NCBI RefSeq assembly: GCF_018736105.1
Contig: NZ_CP076135.1
Location: 4,834,001-4,898,000, forward strand
Length of the DNA: 64,000 bases
DNA from: Bradyrhizobium sediminis
GTDB taxonomy: Bacteria; Pseudomonadota; Alphaproteobacteria; Rhizobiales; Xanthobacteraceae
Reading direction: 5' to 3'
Part shown: positions 27,523 to 38,664 of the stretch, piece by piece
Numbering within the stretch: the first letter of the stretch is position 1
How the letters are laid out: each line of letters starts with the position of its first letter
Notes under the pieces: generated by a model
Seen by the model: the letters and a program-made list of their open reading frames with translations, nothing else
Database searches by the model: none
What the model was told of the DNA's origin: nothing
Position numbers and translations under genes: made by a program

Positions 27523-28512
27523 TCAGTTCTTGTAGATCTGGTCGAAAACGCCGCCCTCGGCAAAGTGTTCCTTCTGCGCCCGGGTCCAGCCGCCGAACAC
27601 CTCGTCGATGGTGAACAATTCCACCTTGGCGAAGGATTTCTCGTATTGCTTCGCGACCTCGGGATCGCGCGGACGATAGGAATTGCGCGCGGCAATTTCC
27701 TGACCTTCTCTGGTATACCAATACTTCAGATAGGCCTCGGCGGCCTCGCGGGTGCCCTTCTTGTCGGCAACCTTGTCGACCACGGCCAGCGGCGGCTCCG
27801 CCAGGATCGACAGCGGCGGCGACACGATCTCGAACTTGTCCTTGCCGAATTCGCGCTGGGCGAGGAAGGCCTCGTTCTCCCAGGCCAGCAGCACGTCGCC
27901 GACGCCGCGCTCGACGAAGGTGACGGTCGAGCCGCGCGCACCGGTATCCAGCACCGGCACGTTCTTGTAGAGGTCGCCGACGAATTGCCTGGCCCTGCCG
28001 GCGGATTCGAATTTCTTCAATGCGTAGCCCCAAGCGGCCAGATAGTTCCAGCGGGCACCGCCGGAGGTTTTCGGGTTCGGCGTGATGACGCTGACGCCGG
28101 ATTTGACCAGATCGTCCCAATTGCGGATGCCCTTGGGATTGTCCTTGCGCACCAGGAACACGATGGTCGAGGTGTAGGGCGAGGCATTCTGCGGCAACCG
28201 CTTCTGCCAGTCGGCCGATATCAGGCCCTTGCCGGCGATGGCGTCGACGTCATAGGCCAGCGCCAGCGTAACCACGTCGGCCTGCAGCCCATCGATCACG
28301 CCGCGCGCCTGCGAGCCGGAGCCGCCATGCGACTGCCTGATCTCGACGCTCTTGCCGGTTTCTTTCTGGTAGGCCGCGGCGAACGCCTTGTTGAAATCCG
28401 CGTAGAGTTCCCGCGTCGGGTCATAGGACACGTTGAGCAGGGAAACATCGGCAGCGAGCGCCGAGCTCGCCCACAGCAATCCCGCAACCACCGGCAAAAT
28501 ACGACGAACCAT
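27523..28512 (-). CDS. cysP: Sulfate ABC transporter periplasmic binding protein
   Basis: 329 residues. ATG 28512 was chosen because GGAG lies nearby upstream and a signal peptide follows ([21 protein letters not shown]). The body has [33 protein letters not shown] and [20 protein letters not shown], the sulfate-binding signatures. It captures sulfate in the periplasm for CysTWA. It could equally be named sbp; the two families are close. Confidence 0.93.
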   Translation of the reverse strand: MVRRILPVVAGLLWASSALAADVSLLNVSYDPTRELYADFNKAFAAAYQKETGKSVEIRQSHGGSGSQARGVIDGLQADVVTLALAYDVDAIAGKGLISADWQKRLPQNASPYTSTIVFLVRKDNPKGIRNWDDLVKSGVSVITPNPKTSGGARWNYLAAWGYALKKFESAGRARQFVGDLYKNVPVLDTGARGSTVTFVERGVGDVLLAWENEAFLAQREFGKDKFEIVSPPLSILAEPPLAVVDKVADKKGTREAAEAYLKYWYTREGQEIAARNSYRPRDPEVAKQYEKSFAKVELFTIDEVFGGWTRAQKEHFAEGGVFDQIYKN

Positions 28513-28637
28513 CCCAGTCTCCATCCGGCCAGACGACGGCATTGTCATCGAAAGCACGAGGGACATAACTCGCGATGAAGGCGCTTCAAGTCAACGAAAC
28601 CGCATTTCTTTGTTTGCGGTGCGGCAGCGTCATTGTC

Positions 28638-29378
28638 CTATGAAGTCTTGACGGTGTGAATGCCGCATTCTGTCTTGGTCCTGCCGCGCCAGCGGCCGGC
28701 GCGCGCATCCTCTCCCGCCGAGGTTCGGCTGGTGCAGGGCATGCAGCCGACCGAGAGAAACCCGGACGCGGCGAGCGGATGCGGCGGCAATTTTGCCAGC
28801 GAATAGATCGCCTCGATGTCCTCGCGCGAAACGTTGGCGAACGGATTGAATTTGAGCCTGATGCCGTCGTCTTCGACGACTGGAATGTCGGCGCGCAGGC
28901 CGCCCTGGAAACGCTTGCGGCCGTTGATCCAGGCCGAGAACGGCGCCAGCGCCCGGGCCAGCGGCTCCACCTTGCGAATGCGGCAGCAGGCATCGGGATC
29001 GGAGAACCACAATTCACGCTCCGGATCCTCGCGCGTCAGCGTCTCTTCCAGCGGCTTGATCGAACGGACATCGCGCAGTCCCAGGGTCGCGATCAGCGTG
29101 TCGCGATAAGCCAGCGTCTCCTCGAACAGCCATCCGGTGTCGAGAAAGATCACCGGTATCGCCGGATCGACATCGGCCATCACCTTGAGCAGCGCCGCCG
29201 ATTCGGTGCCGAACGACGAGACCAGCGCGAGGCGCTCGCGGCCGACGGCCTTGAGGGCGGCTGCGATCACTTCCGCCGGCGCGGCGTTGCGGAGCGCACG
29301 ATCGAGTTCGTCGGCTGCCGGCAAGCCCGCCGGGCGCACGGCGCGCTCCGATGATGCCTGATGTGCAAGAGTACTCAC
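28638..29378 (-). CDS. cysH: Assimilatory adenylyl-sulfate (APS) reductase, iron-sulfur type
   Basis: 246 residues. The PP-loop SSFGTESA binds the nucleotide. The cluster cysteines are Cys131-Cys132 and Cys212-x-x-Cys215, and the catalytic Cys238 lies in ECGIH. The CC...CxxC set marks the [4Fe-4S] APS-using form of plants and rhizobia, not the cluster-free PAPS reductase of enteric bacteria. It reduces APS to sulfite with thioredoxin. The start overlaps the DUF934 stop by four bases, showing coupling with cysI. Confidence 0.94.
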   Translation of the reverse strand: MSTLAHQASSERAVRPAGLPAADELDRALRNAAPAEVIAAALKAVGRERLALVSSFGTESAALLKVMADVDPAIPVIFLDTGWLFEETLAYRDTLIATLGLRDVRSIKPLEETLTREDPERELWFSDPDACCRIRKVEPLARALAPFSAWINGRKRFQGGLRADIPVVEDDGIRLKFNPFANVSREDIEAIYSLAKLPPHPLAASGFLSVGCMPCTSRTSAGEDARAGRWRGRTKTECGIHTVKTS

Positions 29379-29890
29379 TGGCCGGCGCTCTCCGAATGAC
29401 GCAGCTGCATCCGCCGGTGCAGCGCGGTGATGCGGCCGTCGCCGGTCGGCTGGTAGAACACCGAGTAGCGCTTGACGGTCGCGGCGAACGCTTCCGCGTC
29501 GCCTTCCTTCGTCACCTCGAAGGCGTCGAAGCCCGCCCGCAGCATGAATACGAATTGGTCGCGCAGCACCTGTCCGGTGGCGCGCAACTCGCCGCGATAG
29601 CCGTGGCGCTCCCGCAGCATTCGCGCCTGGCTGTAGGCGCGGCCATCGCGGAAGCTCGGAAACGCCAGCGCGACCACCGCAAGCCGGTCGAGCCAGGGCA
29701 CGAGATCGTCGACGTCGCGGTTGTTCGGCCAGACCACCCCGAGCTTGCCGGCGCGGCGCGACAACGCCTCGGCATCGCCGAGAAGCCGCGCCGCGGAGAT
29801 CAGGATCGCGCCATCGCCCGGAAGCTCGGCATCGTCGGCCACAGGAACGAATGCATCGGCGGTGATTTTTCCGCTCTTAACGAGTGGCAT
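29375..29890 (-). CDS. DUF934 protein of the sulfite reductase operon
   Basis: 171 residues, soluble. It matches DUF934 by FPSFRDGRAYSQARMLRERHGYRGELRATGQVLRDQ and the conserved FDAFEV segment. The family is almost always placed between cysI and cysH; a helper role for the ferredoxin/NADPH-linked reductase has been suggested but is not established. It overlaps cysI by 14 bp and cysH by four, so expression is tightly linked. Confidence 0.88.
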   Translation of the reverse strand: MPLVKSGKITADAFVPVADDAELPGDGAILISAARLLGDAEALSRRAGKLGVVWPNNRDVDDLVPWLDRLAVVALAFPSFRDGRAYSQARMLRERHGYRGELRATGQVLRDQFVFMLRAGFDAFEVTKEGDAEAFAATVKRYSVFYQPTGDGRITALHRRMQLRHSESAGQ

Positions 29891-31532
29891 AGACCCGCTC
29901 CCTGAAAGGTTCGACGCCGAGCCGCTTCACCGTGTCGATGAAAAGCTCGTCGGGACGCGCGCGCAGCGCGAGATAAGCCTCGACGATATCCTCGACCACG
30001 TCGGCGACTTCGCCATAGGGCACCGCCGGCCCGATCAAGGTTCCGACTTCGGCCTTTTCGTCGGCGCGGCCGCCGACGGTGATCTGGTAGAATTCCTCGC
30101 CGTTCTTCTCGACGCCGAGAATGCCGATATGGCCGACGTGATGATGGCCGCAGGCGTTGATACAGCCGGAAATGTTGATGTGCAGCCGCCCGATCAGATT
30201 GGCGGTGTCGTGATTGGCGAAGCGCCGCGTCAGTTCCTGCGCGATCGGGATCGACCGCGCATTGGCGAGCGAGCAGTAGTCCAGCCCCGGGCAGGCGATG
30301 ATATCGGAGACCAGATTGATGTTCGGGGTCGCCACGCCGATCTTGTCGAGCGCTTTCCACAGCGCGGGCAAATCGCGTTTGGCGACATGGGGCAGCGCGA
30401 GATTCTGCTCGTGGCTGACGCGGATTTCGCCGAAGGAATATTGGTCGGCGAGATCGGCGATCGCGTCCATCTGGTCGGCGGTGGCATCGCCCGGCGGTCC
30501 GCCCACCGGCTTCAGCGACAGCGTCACGATCGAATAGCCCTGAACCTTGTGCGTGAACACCGAGTTCTTGCGCCAGCGCTCGAACAGCGGATCATGCGCC
30601 GCCTTCTTCAGTTCCTCCGGCATATGCGGCAGTTTTTCGTAGGCCGGATAGGAAAAGCGCGAGCGGATATCCTCGATGACGGCATCGTCGATCGCCAGCG
30701 CGCTGTCGCGCATCTGCAGCCACTCGTCCTCGACCTCCCTGGCGAACTTCTCGATGCCGAGCTCGTGCACCAGGATCTTGATGCGCGCCTTGTAGATGTT
30801 GTCGCGGCGGCCGTACTGGTTGTAGACACGCAGGATCGCCTCGACATAGCTGAGGAGATCGTGGCCGTGCACGAACGCCTTGATCGTCTTGCCGATGAAC
30901 GGCGTGCGGCCGAGGCCGCCGCCGACCAGCACCTCGAAACCGGTTTCGCCGTCCGCGTTCTTGTGCAGCCGCAGCCCGATGTCGTGCACCTTGATCGCCG
31001 CCCGGTCGTGCGCGGACGCGGTGATGGCGAACTTGAACTTGCGCGGCAGGAAGGAAAATTCCGGATGCAGCGTAGTGTATTGCCGCAGCAGTTCGGACCA
31101 GATCCGGGGATCCTCGATCTCGCCCGGCGCCACGCCGGCCCATTGGTCCGAGGTGACGTTGCGGGTGTTGTTGCCTGACGTCTGCATGGCGTGAATGCCG
31201 ACTTCGGCGAGATCGGCCAGCGCGTCCGGCAGTTCGGCAAGCTTGATCCAGTTGAACTGGATGTTCTGCCGGGTGGTGAAATGGCCGTAGCCGCGGTCAT
31301 ATTTCCGCGCCACATGGGCGAGCCGCCGCAACTGCGCCGACGACAGCGTGCCGTAGGGGATCGCGACCCGGAACATATAGGCGTGCAGCTGCAAATAGAC
31401 GCCGTTCTGCAGCCGCAGCATCTTGAATTCGTCCTCGGTGAGTTCGCCGGACAGCCGGCGCTTCACCTGATCGCGAAATTCCGAAACACGTTCGTTGATG
31501 AGCGTGCGGTCGAGTTCGTCATATGCGTACAT
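29877..31532 (-). CDS. cysI: Nitrite/sulfite reductase hemoprotein subunit
   Basis: 551 residues. The siroheme-[4Fe-4S] ligands are visible in CPGLDYCSLANARS and SGCINACGHHHVGHIG. The two ferredoxin-like half domains are recognisable by GHFTTRQNIQFNW and ISHEQN-type text (VSHEQNLALP). It reduces sulfite to sulfide with six electrons. Position between cysG, DUF2849, DUF934 and cysH makes sulfite, not nitrite, the likely substrate. Confidence 0.93.
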   Translation of the reverse strand: MYAYDELDRTLINERVSEFRDQVKRRLSGELTEDEFKMLRLQNGVYLQLHAYMFRVAIPYGTLSSAQLRRLAHVARKYDRGYGHFTTRQNIQFNWIKLAELPDALADLAEVGIHAMQTSGNNTRNVTSDQWAGVAPGEIEDPRIWSELLRQYTTLHPEFSFLPRKFKFAITASAHDRAAIKVHDIGLRLHKNADGETGFEVLVGGGLGRTPFIGKTIKAFVHGHDLLSYVEAILRVYNQYGRRDNIYKARIKILVHELGIEKFAREVEDEWLQMRDSALAIDDAVIEDIRSRFSYPAYEKLPHMPEELKKAAHDPLFERWRKNSVFTHKVQGYSIVTLSLKPVGGPPGDATADQMDAIADLADQYSFGEIRVSHEQNLALPHVAKRDLPALWKALDKIGVATPNINLVSDIIACPGLDYCSLANARSIPIAQELTRRFANHDTANLIGRLHINISGCINACGHHHVGHIGILGVEKNGEEFYQITVGGRADEKAEVGTLIGPAVPYGEVADVVEDIVEAYLALRARPDELFIDTVKRLGVEPFRERVYATR

Positions 31533-31543
31533 TGACTGATGCC

Positions 31544-31858
31544 TTATGCCGGAACCGGCAGATCGATGGTGACGCCCTGCAGCCGGATGTGTTCGCGCAG
31601 ATTGCCGGGCTTGATCTTGCCGGAGTCCTTGACCTCGACCGGCGCGATATAGGCGCCGACCGCGCCGACGTCGTCAGCGACCGATTCGGCCAGCAGCGCC
31701 CGGGCTTCGTCGGCGGTGCGGACGATCGCCGCATCCGACAGCTCGGCCGACCAGCCTTTTTCGGCCGTGCGCCAGATCACGATGCCATCCCAGGTGCGGT
31801 TGGCGGTCACGACGGAGGGGCCGGTTATCTTGATCTTTTGTTGCAACGGAGAGGTCAT
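31544..31858 (-). CDS. DUF2849 protein of the cys operon
   Basis: 104 residues. The text SVVTANRTWDGIVIWRT and EARALLAESVADDVGAVGAYIAPVEV is that of DUF2849, a small protein found nearly always before cysI in alphaproteobacteria. Function is unknown; a link to sulfite reductase is likely from context. ATG 31,858 overlaps the cysG TGA (ATGA). Confidence 0.85.
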   Translation of the reverse strand: MTSPLQQKIKITGPSVVTANRTWDGIVIWRTAEKGWSAELSDAAIVRTADEARALLAESVADDVGAVGAYIAPVEVKDSGKIKPGNLREHIRLQGVTIDLPVPA

Positions 31859-33291
31859 GCGGCAGGTTCCAGCAGTTTGGAGATCACTTGATTGAGATTG
31901 GATTCGCGCCATGGCGCGGAGTGCGCGACCACGTCGCCGATGATGAGAATGGCGGGACCGCCGTCGATCTTCTCGATCAGGCCGGGAAGCTCCTGCAAGG
32001 TCCCGACTGCGGCCTGCGCGTCCGGCCGCGTCACCCGCGCGAACACGCCGACCGGGGTTTGCGGCGAACGTCCGGCCGCCAGCAGGCCGGCGCGAACCGA
32101 CGGCGCAGCGGTCATTCCCATATAGACGACCACCGTCATCTTCTCGTCGGTCAGCGCGGACCAGTCGACGGTTTCGGCGTCCCTGGCCTTGTGCGCGGTC
32201 AGGAAGGTGATGCGCAGCGCCTCGTGGCGGAAGGTCAGCGGCACCTCGAATTGCGCCGCGGCGCCGAGGCCTGCGGTAATTCCCGGCACCACCGAACAGG
32301 CGACGCCGGCCGCACGCAGCGCTTCGACCTCCTCGCCGCCGCGGCCGAACACGAAACTGTCGCCGCCCTTGAGGCGCACCACGCGCTGCCCCGACTTCGC
32401 GGCATCGATCAACAGCTTGTTGACGGCGTCCTGGCCGATGCCGGGTTTGCCGACGCGGCGGCCGACCGGCACGCGCGAGGCATCGCGGCGCACGCGATCG
32501 AGAATTTCCGGCGACACCAGTTCGTCATGGAACACGACGTCGGCGTCCTGCAGCGCGCGCAGCGCCTTGATGGTGAGTAAATCCGGGTCGCCGGGTCCGG
32601 CGCCGACCAGCGTCACGCTGCCCCCGGCCTGGCCTGATGCCAACGCGCCGGCGAAGGCTGCGGGATCGGGAATATTCTTCAGCGCCGCTTCGGCTTCATC
32701 CTTGCGCCCGGCGAGAACCAGCGCGCCGATCGGACCGTCGACCACGCGCTCCCAGAAGCGGCGGCGCAGCGCCATCTCGGGCAAGCGCTGGTGCATCGAT
32801 TTGCGCCAGCGGCCGATGAAGCTGGCGAGGTCGCCGATGCGCGCCGGCAGCACGGCCTCGATGCGCTCGCGGACGCGGCGCGCCACCACGGGCGAAGCAC
32901 CGCCGGTGCCGACCGCAACGACCACGTCGCCGCGATCGACGATCGCCGGGAAGATGAAAGTCGAATGGGCGAGGTCGTCCATCACATTGACGGGAAGACC
33001 GACCGACTTGGCCCGCACCGACATCGCAACCCCGATGTCGCCGGCGCCGGCGCACAGGATCGCAATCACGCCGCTCAGATCGGCGGTCAAGGGATCGCCT
33101 TCCGCGCGCTCGATCCGCGCCGCTTCGTCGGCGCCAACCCCGCTCAGGTCATGCTGGCCGTCGGTCGCGAAGTAGCGGATGCGCGCGCCCGCCGCTGCCA
33201 GCAGGCGCAGTTTCGCCTGCGCCAGATCGCCGGCGCCGACAAGCAGCACCGGACCGGCTTGCAGGTCGAGAAAGACTGGCAGAAATCGCAT
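31855..33291 (-). CDS. cysG: Siroheme synthase, multifunctional
   Basis: 478 residues, complete CysG layout. The N-terminal 200 residues are the precorrin-2 dehydrogenase/ferrochelatase (GAGDLAQAKLRLLAAAGARI). The C-terminal part is uroporphyrinogen III C-methyltransferase (VTLVGAGPGDPDLLTIKALRAL, VRLKGGDSFVFGRGGEE, VPGITAGLGAA). It makes siroheme for CysI, the next enzyme in the operon. The promoter should lie in the AT-rich gap before cysD. Confidence 0.95.
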   Translation of the reverse strand: MRFLPVFLDLQAGPVLLVGAGDLAQAKLRLLAAAGARIRYFATDGQHDLSGVGADEAARIERAEGDPLTADLSGVIAILCAGAGDIGVAMSVRAKSVGLPVNVMDDLAHSTFIFPAIVDRGDVVVAVGTGGASPVVARRVRERIEAVLPARIGDLASFIGRWRKSMHQRLPEMALRRRFWERVVDGPIGALVLAGRKDEAEAALKNIPDPAAFAGALASGQAGGSVTLVGAGPGDPDLLTIKALRALQDADVVFHDELVSPEILDRVRRDASRVPVGRRVGKPGIGQDAVNKLLIDAAKSGQRVVRLKGGDSFVFGRGGEEVEALRAAGVACSVVPGITAGLGAAAQFEVPLTFRHEALRITFLTAHKARDAETVDWSALTDEKMTVVVYMGMTAAPSVRAGLLAAGRSPQTPVGVFARVTRPDAQAAVGTLQELPGLIEKIDGGPAILIIGDVVAHSAPWRESNLNQVISKLLEPAA

Positions 33292-33434
33292 GCGAAACTC
33301 GCTGCCCCAACTTGCGGGGTTGACTAGAATTATTTTCTATATATGTCTCACGCAACGCCCGCAAAGAGAAAATTTTTTCTTCTCTACTGCAGTGCAACTA
33401 TAGAATTTTCACCTCCAAAGGCCAAGGCCCAGAG
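33292..33434. promoter_or_regulatory. Divergent cysG/cysD promoter region
   Basis: 143 bp, clearly more AT-rich than its surroundings. It holds a near-palindrome TAGAATTATTTTCTA (33,325-33,339), an imperfect palindrome GAGAAAATTTTTTCTTCTC (33,366-33,384), and a second TAGAATTTTC (33,401-33,410). A weak sigma70-like pair for cysD is TTGACT (33,320) with TATGTC 16 bp later. Two or three similar half-sites suggest a shared sulfur regulator of CysB or related type. Confidence 0.45.
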
Positions 33435-34340
33435 ATGCATCTTCTCGACACCGATTCCACGATCGCCCGGTTGCGTCGCGCCGACCCGCCGACGGGGGCT
33501 GCGCCCTTGCAGATTCCGCAGCCCGGGCAGCTGCCCGCCCCCGCCATGGATCACCTCGACGCGCTCGAGGCGCAGAGCATCTACATCTTCAGGGAAGCGT
33601 TCGCGCGGCTGAAGAAGCTGGCGCTGCTGTGGTCGCTGGGCAAGGATTCCAACGTCATGATCTGGCTGGCGCGCAAGGCCTTCTTCGGCCGCGTGCCGTT
33701 CCCCGCTTTGCATGTCGATACCGGCAAGAAATTTCCGGAGATGTATGCGTTTCGCGATCGCTACGGCAAGGAATGGGAACTCGATCTGAAGGTCGACTCC
33801 TGCCCGCCGCTGGAAACCATCGATCCGACCCTGCCGCCGGCGGCGCGGTCGGCCGCGCGCAAGACCGAGGGATTGAAGCTCGCGCTCGCCAAATACGGCT
33901 TCGACGGATTGATCGCCGGCATTCGCCGCGACGAAGAGGCGACCCGCGCCAAGGAGCGGGTGTTCTCGCCGCGCGGCACCGAGGGCGGATGGGACGTGCG
34001 CGACCAGCCGCCGGAATTCTGGGACCAGTTCAACGCCTCGCCGCCGCCGGGCGCGCACCTGCGCATTCACCCGATCCTGCATTGGACCGAGGCCGACATC
34101 TGGGCCTACACCCAGCGCGAGAACATCCCGATCATCCCGCTTTATCTCGCCAAGGACGGCAAGCGCTACCGCTCGCTGGGCGATGCCGACATCACCAATC
34201 CGGTGGCCTCGACCGCTTCCAGCATCGAGGAAATCCTGATCGAGCTCGACGGCACCAAGGTGCCGGAACGCGCCGGCCGCGCGCTGGACCACGAGACCGA
34301 AGACGCCTTCGAACGGCTGCGCGTCGCCGGATACCTCTAG
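33435..34340 (+). CDS. cysD: Sulfate adenylyltransferase small subunit
   Basis: 301 residues. The PP-loop motif is [20 protein letters not shown] (near residue 60), followed by the CysD block [16 protein letters not shown] and [17 protein letters not shown]. With CysN it makes APS from ATP and sulfate. cysNC begins 25 bp downstream. The N-terminal 30 residues vary among species; ATG 33435 is accepted for lack of a better start. Confidence 0.95.
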   Translation: MHLLDTDSTIARLRRADPPTGAAPLQIPQPGQLPAPAMDHLDALEAQSIYIFREAFARLKKLALLWSLGKDSNVMIWLARKAFFGRVPFPALHVDTGKKFPEMYAFRDRYGKEWELDLKVDSCPPLETIDPTLPPAARSAARKTEGLKLALAKYGFDGLIAGIRRDEEATRAKERVFSPRGTEGGWDVRDQPPEFWDQFNASPPPGAHLRIHPILHWTEADIWAYTQRENIPIIPLYLAKDGKRYRSLGDADITNPVASTASSIEEILIELDGTKVPERAGRALDHETEDAFERLRVAGYL

Positions 34341-34365
34341 CGAATATATTGAGTTGAGCGCCCCG

Positions 34366-36282
34366 ATGAACATGATCGTCCCCACTGCGACATCAACGAC
34401 CCCCAACGGCACCACGCGCCCGCAGGTCCGCATCGTCATTGTCGGCCATGTCGATCACGGCAAGTCGACTCTGGTCGGACGGCTGCTGCACGAAACCGGC
34501 AGCCTGCCCGAGGGCAAGCTCGAAATGCTGAAAGCGGTCAGCGCCCGCCGCGGCATGCCGTTCGAATGGTCGTTCCTCCTGGACGCGCTGCAGACCGAGC
34601 GCGACCAGGGCATCACCATCGATACCACGCAGATCCGCTTCCGCACCCGCTCCCGCGACGTGGTGCTGATCGACGCGCCCGGCCACGCCGAATTCCTGCG
34701 CAACATGATCACCGGCGCCTCGCAGGCCGACGGTGCGGTCTTGATCATCGACGCGCTGGAAGGCGTCCGCGACCAGACCCGGCGCCACGGCTACCTGCTG
34801 CATCTGCTCGGCGTCAAACAGGTTGCGGTCGTCGTCAACAAGATGGACCGGGTCGATTTCGGCGCTGCCAGGTTCCAGGAGATCAGCGACGAGATTTCCG
34901 CGCATCTGATCGGCCTCGGCGTCACGCCGACGGCCGTGATCCCGATCTCGGCGCGCGATGGCGACGGCGTCGCCGAACGCACGCCGCGGATCGAATGGTA
35001 TGACGGGCCCACTGTGGTCGAAGCGCTGGATGCGCTCGAACCGGCGCGGCCGCTGGAGTCGCTGGCGCTGCGGCTGCCGGTGCAGGCGATCTACAAATTC
35101 GACGACCGCCGCATTGTCGCCGGCCGCATCGAATCCGGCAGCCTCAGCGCCGGCGACGAGATCGTCATCATGCCCGCGGGCAAGATCGCCAGGATTCGCT
35201 CCGTCGAGGGCTGGCCGGTCACGCCGGTCCATGGCAGCCAGGGCGCCGGCCGCTCGGTCGGCATCACGCTCGACCGCGAATTGTTCGTCGAACGCGGCGA
35301 CGTCATCGCGCATGTCGGAACCAGCCCGCGCGACACCCGGCGGATTCGCGCGCGGATCTTCTGGCTGCACGACGAGCCGCTGGCGCCGGGCGCCTCGATC
35401 CTGGTCCGGCTCGGCACCCGGGAAACCCGCGCCAATGTGGTCGCGATCGAGAAGGCCGTCGATCCCGGCGAACTCTCGAGCGTCGAGACCAAAGCGATCG
35501 GGCGCAACCATGTCGGCGAAATCGACATCTCGCTGGCGCAGCCGATCGCCGCCGATCCCTACACCGACAATCCGCGCACCGGACGCCTGGTGATCGAGGT
35601 CAACGGCCGGATTGCCGGCGGCGGCCTGGTGCTGTCGGTCGACGCCGGGCAGCGCGCCGTTCCCGTCGATATCGTCCCGGTCGAATCCGCATTGCGTCCC
35701 GACGAGCGCTCGGCGCGCTACCGCCACGGCGGCGCCGTGGTGTGGCTGACGGGCTTGCCGGGCTCCGGCAAATCGACGCTGGCGCGCGCGCTGGAACGCC
35801 GGCTGTTCAGCCTCGGCGGATCGCCGGTGCTCTTGGACGGCGACACGCTGCGCGCCGGGCTCAACAGCGATCTCGGCTTCTCCGCCGCCGATCGCACCGA
35901 GAACATCCGCCGGCTCGCCGAAGTCGCCACCCATCTTTCCCGCAACGGCCATATCGCCATCGTCGCCGCGGTGTCGCCGTCGGCCGACGACCGCGCCGCG
36001 GCGCGCCGCATCGCCGACACCGCGTTCCACGAGGTCTATGTCGCGACCCCTGCGGAAGTCTGTGAGAGCCGCGACCCCAAGGGCCATTACGCCAAGGCCC
36101 GCGCCGGCGCGCTCAAGGCGTTCACCGGGATCGGCAACGATTACCAGCCGCCCACGGCAAGCGAACTCGCCATCGACACCTCGGCGCGCTCGGTCGCGGA
36201 CGCCACCGACGAGATCGAGCGGATGCTGGCCGGATCCGGCGTCCTGTTCGACGAACTGGTCGATCTCGCCGCTAATATCTGA
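34366..36282 (+). CDS. cysNC: Fused sulfate adenylyltransferase large subunit and APS kinase
   Basis: 638 residues. The N-terminal 440 are the GTPase Cys[10 protein letters not shown] (27-35), [20 protein letters not shown]. The C-terminal 190 are APS kinase Cys[27 protein letters not shown], and [20 protein letters not shown]. The fusion makes PAPS for sulfation, for example of Nod factors or lipids, while the APS reductase (cysH) draws on APS directly. TTG 34354 and ATG 34372 are alternative starts. Confidence 0.95.
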   Translation: MNMIVPTATSTTPNGTTRPQVRIVIVGHVDHGKSTLVGRLLHETGSLPEGKLEMLKAVSARRGMPFEWSFLLDALQTERDQGITIDTTQIRFRTRSRDVVLIDAPGHAEFLRNMITGASQADGAVLIIDALEGVRDQTRRHGYLLHLLGVKQVAVVVNKMDRVDFGAARFQEISDEISAHLIGLGVTPTAVIPISARDGDGVAERTPRIEWYDGPTVVEALDALEPARPLESLALRLPVQAIYKFDDRRIVAGRIESGSLSAGDEIVIMPAGKIARIRSVEGWPVTPVHGSQGAGRSVGITLDRELFVERGDVIAHVGTSPRDTRRIRARIFWLHDEPLAPGASILVRLGTRETRANVVAIEKAVDPGELSSVETKAIGRNHVGEIDISLAQPIAADPYTDNPRTGRLVIEVNGRIAGGGLVLSVDAGQRAVPVDIVPVESALRPDERSARYRHGGAVVWLTGLPGSGKSTLARALERRLFSLGGSPVLLDGDTLRAGLNSDLGFSAADRTENIRRLAEVATHLSRNGHIAIVAAVSPSADDRAAARRIADTAFHEVYVATPAEVCESRDPKGHYAKARAGALKAFTGIGNDYQPPTASELAIDTSARSVADATDEIERMLAGSGVLFDELVDLAANI

Positions 36283-36287
36283 GGCGT

Positions 36288-36312
36288 GAGAAGGCCCGCT
36301 TGGGGCCTTCTC
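36288..36312 (+). terminator. Terminator hairpin after cysNC
   Basis: A perfect 10-bp stem GAGAAGGCCC with GGGCCTTCTC and a five-base loop lies five bases after the stop. It lacks a U-run. A second pair follows at about 36,330-36,372 (AAAAGGGC with GCCCTTTT). Confidence 0.55.
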
Positions 36313-36427
36313 ATCACCCCGCCTTTGGGTCTAAAAGGGCTCCGAACAAGGCCCTTTGCGGGGCCCTTTTGTCGTTTATCCCCCTGAAAACGCGCATTTG
36401 CCGCCGTTTCTCGCGAGAAATCCCATC

Positions 36428-38590
36428 ATGAATCGTATCGATGCCCACGGATTGAAGATCGCCCCCGTTTTGTTCGATTTCATCGCCAAGGAGGCGACCC
36501 CCAAGACCGGAATTTCGCCGGACGCGTTCTGGGCCGGGCTTGCCACCATCCTCAACAACCTGACGCCGAAAAACCGCGAACTGCTCGCCTTCCGCGACGC
36601 CCTGCAGGCGAAGATCGACGGCTGGCATCGCGCCAACAAGGGCAAGCCGCTCGACATGAACGCATACACCGCGTTCCTCAAGGAGATCGGCTATCTGCTG
36701 CCGGAGCCCGCGACCCAGAAGGTCGAGACCGCCAATGTCGACGAAGAAATTGGCCAGATCTGCGGCCCGCAGCTGGTGGTGCCGCTCACCAATGCGCGCT
36801 ATGCGCTCAACGCCGCCAATGCGCGCTGGGGCAGCCTGTACGATGCGTTCTACGGCACCGATGCGATCCCGCACGAGACAAGCGAAAGCGGCAGGGGGTT
36901 TGACAAGGCCCGCGGTGCCAAAGTGGTCGCGAAGGCCAAAGCCTTTCTGGATTCCGCCGTGCCGCTGGCGACTGGAAGCCACACCGAGGTGACCTCCTAC
37001 AGCGTCATTGCCGGGCAGCTCGCGGTCAAGCTGAAGAGCGGCAACGCCACCGCGCTGAAATCGAGCGCGCAATTCGCCGGCTACCGGGGCGAACCCGCAG
37101 CCCCGAGCGCGATCCTGCTGGTCAATAACGGCATGCATATCGAGATCAAGATCGACCGGGTTCACGCGATCGGCAAGGACGATCCGGCCGGCGTTGCCGA
37201 TATGATCCTGGAATCGGCGGTCAGCACGATCCTGGACATGGAAGACAGCGTCGCGGCGGTCGATGCCGAGGACAAGGTGCTGGTCTATCGCAATACGCTC
37301 GGCCTGATGGACGGCACGTTGTCGGCCGACTTCGACAAGGGCGGTAAGACGCTAAAGCGCGCGCTCAACCACGACCGCGTCTACCATGCGCCGGACGGAA
37401 AACAACTCAAACTGCATGGCCGCGCCCTGCTGCTGATGCGCAATGTCGGCCATCACATGTTCACCGACGCGGTGCTCGACGAGACGGGAGCGGAAATTCC
37501 GGAAGGCATTCTTGACGCCGCGGTGACCGGCCTGCTCGCGATCCACGATCTCAAGGGCTCGTCGAAAACGAAGAACAGCCGCACCGGCTCGATCTATATC
37601 GTCAAGCCGAAGATGCACGGCCCCGACGAGGTCGCGCTGACCTGCGAACTGTTCGGCCAGGTCGAGAAGATGCTGGCGCTGCCGGAAAACACCATGAAGA
37701 TCGGCATCATGGACGAGGAGCGCCGCACCACGGTCAACCTCAAGGCCTGCATCCAGAACGCCTCGAAGCGAATCTGCTTCATCAATACCGGCTTCCTCGA
37801 CCGCACCGGCGACGAGATCCATACCTCGATGGAAGCGGGCCCGATGATCCGCAAGAACGACATGAAGGCGCAGCCCTGGATCAAGGCCTATGAAGACTGG
37901 AACGTCGATATGGGCCTGATCGACGGCCTGCCCGGCCACGCCCAGATCGGCAAGGGCATGTGGGCCGCGCCCGACAAGATGGCGGACATGCTGACGCAGA
38001 AGCTCGGCCATCCGCAGGCCGGCGCCACCACCGCATGGGTGCCGTCGCCGACCGCCGCCACGCTGCACGCGCTGCATTATCATCAGGTCAACGTGCAGGC
38101 GCGCCAGCAGGAACTGGCCAAAGGCGGCCCGCGCGCCAGGCTCGCAGACATCCTCACCATTCCGGTGTCTCAATCGAACTGGGCGCCCGACGACGTCAAG
38201 CAGGAGATCGACAACAACTGCCAGGGCATCCTCGGCTATGTCGTGCGCTGGATCGACCAGGGCGTCGGCTGTTCCAAGGTGCCCGACATCCACGACGTCG
38301 GCCTGATGGAAGACCGCGCCACGCTGCGGATATCGAGCCAGCATCTGGCGAACTGGCTGCATCAGGGCGTCATCACCAGGGACCAGGTGATGGAGTCGCT
38401 GAAGCGGATGGCGGTGGTGGTGGACAAGCAGAACAAGGACGATCCGCTGTACCGGCCGATGGCGCCCGGTTTCGACGGCGTCGCCTTCAAGGCCGCCTGT
38501 GACCTGATCTTCAAGGGCCGCGAGCAGCCGAACGGCTATACCGAATTCATTCTCACCGCGCGGCGCCGTGAAGCCAAGGCGGCGGGCTGA
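36428..38590 (+). CDS. glcB: Malate synthase G
   Basis: 720 residues, the normal length. Signature segments are [29 protein letters not shown] text ([19 protein letters not shown]), the active-site [11 protein letters not shown], and [18 protein letters not shown]. It condenses glyoxylate with acetyl-CoA to malate, giving growth on acetate, glycolate or stored hydroxybutyrate. ATG 36428 was chosen over an upstream start that overlaps the terminator hairpins. Confidence 0.96.
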   Translation: MNRIDAHGLKIAPVLFDFIAKEATPKTGISPDAFWAGLATILNNLTPKNRELLAFRDALQAKIDGWHRANKGKPLDMNAYTAFLKEIGYLLPEPATQKVETANVDEEIGQICGPQLVVPLTNARYALNAANARWGSLYDAFYGTDAIPHETSESGRGFDKARGAKVVAKAKAFLDSAVPLATGSHTEVTSYSVIAGQLAVKLKSGNATALKSSAQFAGYRGEPAAPSAILLVNNGMHIEIKIDRVHAIGKDDPAGVADMILESAVSTILDMEDSVAAVDAEDKVLVYRNTLGLMDGTLSADFDKGGKTLKRALNHDRVYHAPDGKQLKLHGRALLLMRNVGHHMFTDAVLDETGAEIPEGILDAAVTGLLAIHDLKGSSKTKNSRTGSIYIVKPKMHGPDEVALTCELFGQVEKMLALPENTMKIGIMDEERRTTVNLKACIQNASKRICFINTGFLDRTGDEIHTSMEAGPMIRKNDMKAQPWIKAYEDWNVDMGLIDGLPGHAQIGKGMWAAPDKMADMLTQKLGHPQAGATTAWVPSPTAATLHALHYHQVNVQARQQELAKGGPRARLADILTIPVSQSNWAPDDVKQEIDNNCQGILGYVVRWIDQGVGCSKVPDIHDVGLMEDRATLRISSQHLANWLHQGVITRDQVMESLKRMAVVVDKQNKDDPLYRPMAPGFDGVAFKAACDLIFKGREQPNGYTEFILTARRREAKAAG

Positions 38591-38664
38591 TCAGAAGCCC
38601 GGATGGAGCGAAGCAAAATCCGGGACCACACCAACCTGCTGCACATGTTGCCGCAGTTCCTTCC

